A stretch of 11,461 nucleotides of DNA from SLFT01 sp964493075 (GTDB taxonomy: Bacteria > Hydrogenedentota > Hydrogenedentia > Hydrogenedentales > CAITNO01): positions 1-11,461 of the forward strand of contig CAZBNU010000126.1 of the NCBI GenBank assembly GCA_964493075.1, read 5' to 3'. Shown here in pieces: positions 6,646-11,461 of this stretch. The position numbers and the translations under genes are program-made. Under the pieces are notes generated by a model. It saw only the letters and a program-made list of their open reading frames with translations, was not told the origin of the DNA and did not search any database. Every line of letters starts with the position of its first letter. The first letter of the stretch is position 1.

Positions 6646-8163
6646 ATGCATAAAAACATGCTTACTCGCCGTTCTTTTCTGGCTTCGAGTGCCTTTGGGT
6701 TGGCTGGGGCTGCTTTTGGCACTGGTAGGGCGAATGCTGCGGCAAGCGACCGCAAAAATATCATCTGTATTCTTTGTGATGATATGGGCGCGGAGGAACT
6801 GGGCTGCTATGGGAATGGGGTGCATCATACGCCGAATCTGGATGCGCTGGCGGCATCGGGAACGCGGTTTGAAACTTTTTACGCGGCGCCGGTGTGCAGT
6901 CCCACGCGGGTGTGTCTTATGACGGGGCGTTATGGGTTCCGTACAGGCTGGTGCAATATGCGCGGTCGTAGCGCGGGCAGCCCTCCCCGGGACGATGTTG
7001 ATCTGGCGCGGGACGAGCGTAATTTCGGGCAATTGCTGGCGCAGGACGGCTATACCACGGGGTTCGCCGGGAAATGGCAGCTGACGGGGGATAATCTGGA
7101 AACCATGCTGTCCGATGCGGGGTTTGCAGAAAGTCTGATATGGATTTACACGGGCTATCTTGCGAAGGGCGAATCGTATCAGGGCGGCTATTATCCGCCG
7201 AAGACCACCAAAAAATCCTCGCGCTACTGGCATCCGGGACTGGCCCGTGACGGGGTGCATTTTGCAACCACGCCGGAAGAATACGGCCCGGATATGTTCT
7301 GTGATTTCAGTCTGGAGTTTATCCGGGAACATGCCAACGAGCCTTTTTTGCTGTATTATCCCATGGCCCTGATACACCGTCCGTGGGTGTCTACACCGGA
7401 CACGCCGGAACTTGAAGGGGAAAACAAGAGCGCCCACCTGAAAGCGAATGTGGAATACACGGACAAGATTATCGGGAAACTTGTATCTGAACTGGACGCG
7501 CAGGGCATCCGTGAAAACACGGTGATTATGTTTCTGGGCGATAATGGCACCCAGGATGCCGGCAAATCATCGCCTACGGAATGGGGGGCGCGTGTGCCGT
7601 TTATCCTCAATTGTCCCGGCACGATACCTGCCGGACTGGTCAGTCGCGAGCTGTCTGACATTTCGGACGTGCTTCCCACCATGCTGGATTTTGCGGGGGT
7701 CAAAAAACCTGCCGATCTGATGCTGGACGGCATCAGCCTTGCGCCGTACCTGCGCGGCGAGACGGAGACGCATCGCGACATGATTTTTAGTTTCCTGGGC
7801 CAGTACCGTATCCTTCGGAATAAGCACTACTTGCTCGAACAGAACTCTGCAGACGATTTCGGGCAATTTTTCTACTGCGGCGAAAACCGGGACGGACGCG
7901 GCTATGTGGATGTGACCGATTCGCAGGCGCCTGAACATGTCAAAGCGCGAAAGTTTTTTGAAATGTACCTTATGGGCTACCTTGTGCCGCCAACAACCCG
8001 GGAAGAACGGGCGGAATTCGAGGCATTTACCATTCCGAAGTTCGAATCGCTGAATCGGCATATCGCCCGACTGGATAGCCGTATTCCGTTGCGTCGTATC
8101 CCGCCAATGCCGTCCCTTTCCCGGAAAGGAAGACGCACAAAATTCGACCCGGATGAAGAGTAA
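6646..8163 (+). CDS. Tat-exported sulfatase (S1-type arylsulfatase family)
   Basis: This protein has 505 residues from the ATG at 6646, which follows AGGA (6634-6637) by 8 nt; in-frame GTG 6589 and ATG 6625 lack this. Residues 7-15 read TRRSFLASS, a twin-arginine motif, then a hydrophobic stretch and likely cleavage at ANA-A near 31. C84-S-P-T-R88 with a following TGR is the sulfatase signature; C84 is the residue converted to formylglycine. Metal-binding positions are present: D45-D46 near the N-terminus and D299-N300 in FLGDNG. K307, H244 (ALIHRPW) and R315 fit the active-site pattern. The usual GKWH motif reads GKWQ (K143-Q145), so one conserved His is Gln. It hydrolyses sulfate esters, probably of a glycan or small aromatic, in the periplasm. 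No formylglycine-generating enzyme is in the window. The tail after ~480 is basic and then acidic. Confidence 0.93.
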   Translation: MHKNMLTRRSFLASSAFGLAGAAFGTGRANAAASDRKNIICILCDDMGAEELGCYGNGVHHTPNLDALAASGTRFETFYAAPVCSPTRVCLMTGRYGFRTGWCNMRGRSAGSPPRDDVDLARDERNFGQLLAQDGYTTGFAGKWQLTGDNLETMLSDAGFAESLIWIYTGYLAKGESYQGGYYPPKTTKKSSRYWHPGLARDGVHFATTPEEYGPDMFCDFSLEFIREHANEPFLLYYPMALIHRPWVSTPDTPELEGENKSAHLKANVEYTDKIIGKLVSELDAQGIRENTVIMFLGDNGTQDAGKSSPTEWGARVPFILNCPGTIPAGLVSRELSDISDVLPTMLDFAGVKKPADLMLDGISLAPYLRGETETHRDMIFSFLGQYRILRNKHYLLEQNSADDFGQFFYCGENRDGRGYVDVTDSQAPEHVKARKFFEMYLMGYLVPPTTREERAEFEAFTIPKFESLNRHIARLDSRIPLRRIPPMPSLSRKGRRTKFDPDEE

Positions 8164-8212
8164 TACGGCAGGCTTGTACCCCGTATTTACGCACCTGTTC
8201 CGAAGATGATGT

Positions 8213-8242
8213 TTGATTTAGGGAGCCCTGTTTCATTATACT
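8213..8242 (+). promoter_or_regulatory. Promoter of the tRNA-Thr gene
   Basis: TTGATT (8213-8218) and TATACT (8237-8242) form a -35/-10 pair with 18-nt spacing. Transcription would start near 8249, leaving a 5' leader of about 40 nt before the mature tRNA at 8288. It lies in the gap after the sulfatase gene, where a 7-bp inverted repeat (AATACGG 8162-8168, CCGTATT 8181-8187) straddles the stop codon but has no clear T-run. Confidence 0.6.
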
Positions 8243-8287
8243 CCTGCGTGCTGCTGGAGGTGCGAAACACTTCAACAGATACACATT

Positions 8288-8363
8288 GCCGACGTAGCTC
8301 AGTTGGTAGAGCAGCTGACTTGTAATCAGCAGGTCGGGGGTTCGATTCCCTTCGTCGGCTCCA
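8288..8363 (+). tRNA. tRNA-Thr (anticodon UGU)
   Basis: The full cloverleaf can be drawn by eye. The acceptor stem GCCGACG (8288-8294) pairs with CGTCGGC (8353-8359), the discriminator base is T at 8360, and CCA (8361-8363) is encoded. The D-arm contains AGCTCAGTTGGTAGAGC. The anticodon stem GCTGA (8314-8318) pairs with TCAGC (8326-8330) around the loop CTTGTAA, which puts TGT at 8321-8323. The T-loop is TTCGATT (8341-8347). It reads ACA and probably other ACN threonine codons. The gene has its own promoter upstream and a terminator 18 nt downstream, so it is a single-gene transcript. Confidence 0.97.
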
Positions 8364-8380
8364 TTAAAAAACCCTTAAAA

Positions 8381-8430
8381 ACCCCGTAAACATTGAGTAA
8401 ATACAGCGTTTACGGGGTATTTTTGTTTTT
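8381..8430 (+). terminator. Bidirectional intrinsic terminator between tRNA-Thr and the protease gene
   Basis: ACCCCGTAAAC (8381-8391) and GTTTACGGGGT (8408-8418) form a perfect 11-bp stem with a 16-nt loop. On the plus strand the stem is followed by TTTTTGTTTTT (8420-8430), which ends the tRNA transcript. On the minus strand the same stem is followed by a T-rich stretch (complement of the A-runs at 8365-8380), so it can also end the leftward protease transcript, whose stop codon is about 120 nt away. The rest of the gap (8431-8537) contains only the GGACA repeats noted separately. Confidence 0.9.
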
Positions 8431-8437
8431 TGCCTGT

Positions 8438-8463
8438 TGTCCTGTTTTGGACATATTTGGACA
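8438..8463. repeat. TGTCC/GGACA inverted and direct repeats downstream of the tRNA
   Basis: TGTCC (8438-8442) is inverted as GGACA at 8449-8453, and the segment TTTGGACA is repeated 10 nt further on (second GGACA at 8459-8463). The repeats lie between the shared terminator and the end of the protease gene. They may be recombinase or regulator binding sites, or chance; tRNA 3' flanks are common integration sites, but no integrase gene or copy of the tRNA end is seen here. Confidence 0.35.
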
Positions 8464-8537
8464 CCATTTCCCAACAAAACGTGCAAGGTATGGTGTAAGA
8501 CGACTTGTTTATTTTCGTTGTGACAGAAGCGCTGCTC

Positions 8538-10223
8538 TTATTTTCGGGATGCGGTAAATGCGGAGAACGACAGTAGTGCGAGGCCGATAAGCAGCCAATC
8601 TGCCAGCATATTTTTCAGTGTTTTGATTTTGAATAGGGAGCGCAGACAACCTTGTGCATTTTCGTCTTCTCCCTCGCCTTCTGTTTCTCCCTCTGGCTCG
8701 CCGTCAACTTCGCCCTCCACTATAACGACTGGTTCAGGGCCTTTGGAAAGGGTGAGGTTGACTTCAGAATCGCGCAGGACACTTTCGCCTGCGGCGGGTT
8801 GCTGGCTGATCACACGGTCTATTGGCGCCGTGGGATGATAGGCGCTGCTGACAGTGCCTATGACGAGTTCTGCGGCCGCCAGTGCAGCTTCTGCTTCCAC
8901 GGTGGCTTTCCCGGAAATATCGGGCACTACCACAAATTCAGGCCCGAGTGAAACGATGATGGCCACAACTGCACCGGGCATTACCAACATGCCTGCCTCG
9001 GGTACCTGACTGATGATGCGTCCTTCTTCTACGGTGTCGTCGTTGATATCAGTTCTTTGGCCTAGTACAAGTCCCGCCGATTGAAGTATGGACTGCGCTG
9101 TTTGCGGGGTAAGGTTGATGACATTGGGCACACTAACCGACGTTTCTTCACCTTCGGCAGATTCACCTTCGGCAGATTCGCCTTCGGCAGATTCGCCTTC
9201 GGTCTGCTCGCCTTCCTCGGGTTCGCCTTCTGCGGGCAGTTGTGGAACGTACATAGAAAATACGGTGCTTTTTGTAACCTCTTCGCCGGCGCCAGCATCA
9301 TCGGCGAGTATGTTCGACCTGAAACAGGTGGACTCCAGTACAAAATCCTGTGCGCCGCGCACCAGAATACCTTCCACGACACCTGTGGCATCATTGAAGA
9401 CGGGGGAACCCGAATTGCCGCCATAGGTGTCCAGATTGGCTGTGAAGTATCCTTCTGATGTGTTGTCTCGCACCGCTGTGGTGGGGCCAAAAGCAATTTT
9501 TTTCGGGAGACCATAGGGGTGACCTATGACGCCTACAGGGTCGCCGATTTCGATCGTTCCGGTACGGCGAATCGGCAGTGGAACAGCACCCGGCGCGGTA
9601 ATAGGACGGTCCACCCGCACAATGGCATGGTCGAAATCGCCGGTGCCACCATGATGTACCACCTCGATCCCTGTATAGACCTGGTTGCTCTGAAACGTCA
9701 GCGCGGGTGTTGCGGCATTGGTCATTTCAAAGCCGAAGAGGAAGCGGATAGCGGGTAGGTCGGACTCATAGAGGCAATGTCCTGCGGTGGCAATTAAATC
9801 TTCTCCCACCATGAATGCGGTGCAGAAGGGTGCAGTGGGTTGGTCTCCGAAAGGTTCGTCGGCACATGCGGGCTTCCCATAAATGGCATAGGCATCGGTG
9901 GTCAACGAGAAGGTGTCTCCTGACTCGGCCACCAAGTCAACTGCGTCCACAATAGCACAGGTGGATGCAGCCCATTTTTTGCGGTTTGAACTGGTCTCTG
10001 CGTAGACGTCAATCCTGTCATCCGTACCGTATACGACCTTGCTCATGTTTTTAAGTGTATGCGCATTCCACGGCACACCGCTGGTTTCCGTACGGAGCAC
10101 AGAGACCTCCTCAGCCATCGCTGTGAAGTTGAAAAACAAGAACAGGGCCACGATTATTGAGGGTAGATAATGAAAGAAAATGGTTATGGGGCATTGACAG
10201 TGTCTTGTTTCTGAATGATTCAT
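8538..10223 (-). CDS. Secreted trypsin-like serine protease with two PASTA domains and a C-terminal anchor
   Basis: This protein has 561 residues. It starts with a signal peptide (hydrophobic core 22-35, cleavage near AMA-E at 37). The S1/V8-like protease domain spans about 85-330. The catalytic triad is visible as H149 (ATAGHC), D198 (GDFDHAIV) and S271 (GGNSGSP). An acidic linker of ESAEG repeats follows (331-360). Two PASTA domains come next, at about 363-428 (VPNVINLTPQTAQSIL...) and 431-495 (VVVPDISGKATVEAEAAL...). A second Glu/Gly linker (502-522) leads to a Cys (C526), a hydrophobic segment (about 539-556) and a terminal Arg-Lys. That tail has the layout of a C-terminal sorting or anchoring signal, so the protease probably sits on the cell envelope facing out. 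PASTA domains bind cell-wall fragments in kinases and penicillin-binding proteins; their ligand here is unknown. No strong ribosome site precedes the ATG. Confidence 0.9.
   Translation of the reverse strand: MNHSETRHCQCPITIFFHYLPSIIVALFLFFNFTAMAEEVSVLRTETSGVPWNAHTLKNMSKVVYGTDDRIDVYAETSSNRKKWAASTCAIVDAVDLVAESGDTFSLTTDAYAIYGKPACADEPFGDQPTAPFCTAFMVGEDLIATAGHCLYESDLPAIRFLFGFEMTNAATPALTFQSNQVYTGIEVVHHGGTGDFDHAIVRVDRPITAPGAVPLPIRRTGTIEIGDPVGVIGHPYGLPKKIAFGPTTAVRDNTSEGYFTANLDTYGGNSGSPVFNDATGVVEGILVRGAQDFVLESTCFRSNILADDAGAGEEVTKSTVFSMYVPQLPAEGEPEEGEQTEGESAEGESAEGESAEGEETSVSVPNVINLTPQTAQSILQSAGLVLGQRTDINDDTVEEGRIISQVPEAGMLVMPGAVVAIIVSLGPEFVVVPDISGKATVEAEAALAAAELVIGTVSSAYHPTAPIDRVISQQPAAGESVLRDSEVNLTLSKGPEPVVIVEGEVDGEPEGETEGEGEDENAQGCLRSLFKIKTLKNMLADWLLIGLALLSFSAFTASRK
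9151..9210 (-). repeat. 15-bp tandem repeat coding the ESAEG linker
   Basis: Three near-identical 15-bp units (plus-strand form CCTTCGGCAGATTCG at 9151-9165, 9166-9180 and 9181-9195, the first ending in A) are followed by a diverged fourth copy (9196-9210) and weaker traces to about 9225. They code for repeated Glu-Ser-Ala-Glu-Gly in the linker between the protease domain and the PASTA domains. Changes in copy number would keep the frame and only change linker length. Confidence 0.85.
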
Positions 10224-10244
10224 CTTGCCGTACTTTCTTTACAT

Positions 10245-10273
10245 TTATGCTCCCTGTTGTAAAAGGAGCATAA
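10245..10273 (-). promoter_or_regulatory. Perfect 9-bp hairpin in the protease leader
   Basis: TTATGCTCC (10245-10253) and GGAGCATAA (10265-10273) are perfect inverted repeats around an 11-nt loop. The hairpin ends 21 nt before the protease start codon and lies downstream of its candidate promoter, so it would be in the 5' untranslated RNA. It could be a repressor-binding palindrome, an mRNA structure controlling translation, or a stabilising element. No T-run follows on the minus strand. Confidence 0.5.
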
Positions 10274-10324
10274 CACCCATTCACATCATGGTATTCCACC
10301 AAAACCAACTGTAATCACCAAAAA

Positions 10325-10333
10325 AGTATACCA
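10325..10333 (-). promoter_or_regulatory. Candidate extended -10 promoter of the protease gene
   Basis: On the minus strand, 10333-10325 reads TGG-TATACT, an extended -10 element (TGn plus a 5/6 match to TATAAT). No convincing -35 box is present at the usual spacing, which extended -10 promoters can tolerate. It would give a leader of about 95 nt that includes the hairpin at 10245-10273. Confidence 0.45.
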
Positions 10334-10352
10334 CAAATTAACCGCCCCAGTG

Positions 10353-10401
10353 GGACATTCCTACCCCCCATTTTTGTTTCAATGCCGGGGCAGGAATGCC
10401 G
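10353..10401. repeat. Imperfect inverted repeat in the divergent intergenic region
   Basis: The arm at 10354-10367 (GACATTCCTACCCC) pairs with 10387-10400 (GGGGCAGGAATGCC) with two mismatches, around a 19-nt loop containing a T-run. It lies between the two divergent promoters of the protease and the last gene, so it is not an obvious terminator for either. It may be a REP-like dispersed element or a regulator site. Confidence 0.45.
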
Positions 10402-10429
10402 TCGTTCCCTCCCCCGCAAAAACACGATG

Positions 10430-10458
10430 TTGTCACGCTACTTTGTCTTGTCTATAAT
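10430..10458 (+). promoter_or_regulatory. Strong sigma-70 promoter of the last gene
   Basis: TTGTCA (10430-10435, 5/6 match to TTGACA) and TATAAT (10453-10458, perfect) are separated by exactly 17 nt. Transcription would begin near 10465 and leave a leader of about 45 nt before the ATG at 10510. This is the best promoter match in the window. Confidence 0.8.
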
Positions 10459-10509
10459 AGGCGTGTAGGCATTTCATTTATTTGTTTATTACCCACAGGG
10501 AGAGAGCCC

Positions 10510-11461
10510 ATGAAGAAGAACATACCGCTTGCTCTTGTTGTCATTCTTGTTATGTGCTGTGTCACCCATGCGGACTCGGCCAGCTACCGTGATCTGTATG
10601 CCGACACCTGGGTGGCAACAGATGCACTGGGGCGTACCATGCCGGGGATTGATGATGTGGGTTCGGTGAAAAATGATCAGCGACGGGTAACGGGCATCTT
10701 CTATATCACCTGGCACAGTGACGGTCTGGCGGGATTGAAAAGTCCGTACACGGCGGATGTGGCGAAAATACTGGCGCAGGATCCTTCGGCACGTCTTGAC
10801 GGTAAGCATCCCTTGTGGACGGAAGGTTCTTATCACTGGGGTGAACCTGAAGACGGGTATTTCCTCAGCAAAGATGAATACATCATCCGCAAAGACATGT
10901 CTATGCTTGCCGATGCGGGCGTGGATATGTTGGTCATGGACGTTACCAATGCGGTGCGCTACTGGGACGAATGGGAAGTACTGTTCCCCGTTATGCAGCA
11001 GATGAAGGCGGAAGGCAACAAGGTACCCAAGTTCTGTTTCTGGGCGTACAACGGCCCCGTGATGACTGTGGTGCAGGACTTGTATGACCGCATTTACAAG
11101 ACGGAAAAGTATAGGGATTTGTGGTTCTACTGGGACGGCAAGCCGTTGTTGCTGTATAACAACAACCCGATTTCCGATGCGAACGGCAAACTACCGCCAT
11201 GCCCTAACCCCCATTATGAACCTGCTGCGAAAACCGACCCGAATCATCCGCATTACGGCGACCCTGATTATGCCGAAGAATTCTACAAGGATTACACGAA
11301 AGAGGTGAAAGAGTTCTTCACGTTGCGTGGCATGTGGTGGGGCTATTATGAATGGCAGGGCGAGCGTTTTGTGGGCACGGAGGACAAGTGGAGTTTCGGA
11401 CTGGACCTGGGCGATGAACGGGTGCGTAACCTGCCACTGGAAGACCTCGTCTCCACCCATA
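10510..11461 (+). CDS. Secreted glycoside-hydrolase-like protein, 3' end cut by the window
   Basis: The frame is open from the ATG at 10510 to the window edge (317 codons), with AGGGAGAG (10497-10504) 5 nt before it. Residues 1-21 (MKKNIPLALVVILVMCCVTHA) are a signal peptide with cleavage after THA. The mature part begins with DLYADTWVATDALGR and continues with VTGIFYITWHSD, a HWGEPEDGYFLSKDE segment, LADAGVDMLVMDVTNAV, PKFCFWAY and GMWWGYYEWQG. I recognise this as a type of secreted protein common in Lentisphaerae/Planctomycetes-like genomes. The alternation of FYITW, DMLVMDVTN and FCFWAYN strands with helices looks like a TIM barrel of the GH71/GH99-like kind, but I cannot assign a family or catalytic residues. 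A role in breaking down polysaccharide would suit the neighbouring sulfatase and beta-helix genes; that is inference. The strong promoter suggests good expression. Confidence 0.75.
   Translation, partial: MKKNIPLALVVILVMCCVTHADSASYRDLYADTWVATDALGRTMPGIDDVGSVKNDQRRVTGIFYITWHSDGLAGLKSPYTADVAKILAQDPSARLDGKHPLWTEGSYHWGEPEDGYFLSKDEYIIRKDMSMLADAGVDMLVMDVTNAVRYWDEWEVLFPVMQQMKAEGNKVPKFCFWAYNGPVMTVVQDLYDRIYKTEKYRDLWFYWDGKPLLLYNNNPISDANGKLPPCPNPHYEPAAKTDPNHPHYGDPDYAEEFYKDYTKEVKEFFTLRGMWWGYYEWQGERFVGTEDKWSFGLDLGDERVRNLPLEDLVSTH

Noticed and set aside
6598..7437. A 279-codon minus-strand open frame opposite the sulfatase
   Set aside because: The plus strand here encodes the sulfatase active-site region with all signature motifs. 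The antisense frame shows no domain and is explained by codon bias.
8162..8187. AATACGG/CCGTATT inverted repeat as the sulfatase terminator
   Set aside because: The stem is 7 bp and starts inside the stop codon, and no T-run follows, so it is mentioned only in passing and not called a terminator.
9151..9225. Tandem repeats considered as a CRISPR array
   Set aside because: The units are 15 bp, directly adjacent with no spacers, and are translated as ESAEG within the protease linker.
6526..10410. The hairpins at 6526-6543 and 10353-10401 as copies of one repeat family
   Set aside because: They share only CGTTCCC and general GC-rich palindromic character (GTCGGCGTTCCC against GCCGTCGTTCCC), too little to claim common origin from this window alone.

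Overview
The window looks like a piece of a Gram-negative bacterial chromosome with roughly 50-55% G+C. Gene content points to a heterotrophic lineage rich in secreted polysaccharide- and sulfate-ester-active proteins: a beta-helix (pectate-lyase-fold) protein, a Tat-exported sulfatase, a large secreted protein resembling glycoside-hydrolase barrels, and a secreted protease with acidic Glu-Gly-Glu linkers and a C-terminal membrane anchor. This mix is familiar from Planctomycetes/Lentisphaerae-type bacteria and Candidatus Hydrogenedentes; that placement is inference from style only.

Layout. At the left edge (1-140, minus) is the N-terminus of a DNA methyltransferase with a DPPF catalytic motif. 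A divergent promoter region (141-380) separates it from a rightward gene group: a TTG-started pectate-lyase-fold protein (381-2012), overlapping by 4 nt with an RND efflux permease (2009-5695), then a secreted TPR-like protein (5748-6515). After a 130-bp gap with a GC-rich hairpin comes a sulfatase (6646-8163). A tRNA-Thr(UGU) with its own promoter lies at 8288-8363, followed by a strong hairpin terminator (8381-8418) that has T-tracts on both strands and so can also end the convergent leftward gene. That leftward gene (10223-8538) encodes a trypsin-like serine protease with two PASTA domains and a C-terminal anchor. A divergent regulatory region (10224-10509) holds two hairpins and a near-consensus sigma-70 promoter for the last gene (10510 to the right edge, incomplete).

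Most unusual feature. The RND permease carries an insert of about 165 residues, almost entirely Gly, Met, Ser, Ala and Pro, with nearly 30 methionines and no Cys or His. It sits where other RND permeases have a short periplasmic beta-hairpin. Its core is a 9-bp tandem array coding Gly-Met-Gly. The permease has no adaptor or outer-membrane channel gene beside it and is instead translationally coupled to a beta-helix protein. I see no CRISPR array, insertion sequence or complete phage gene.
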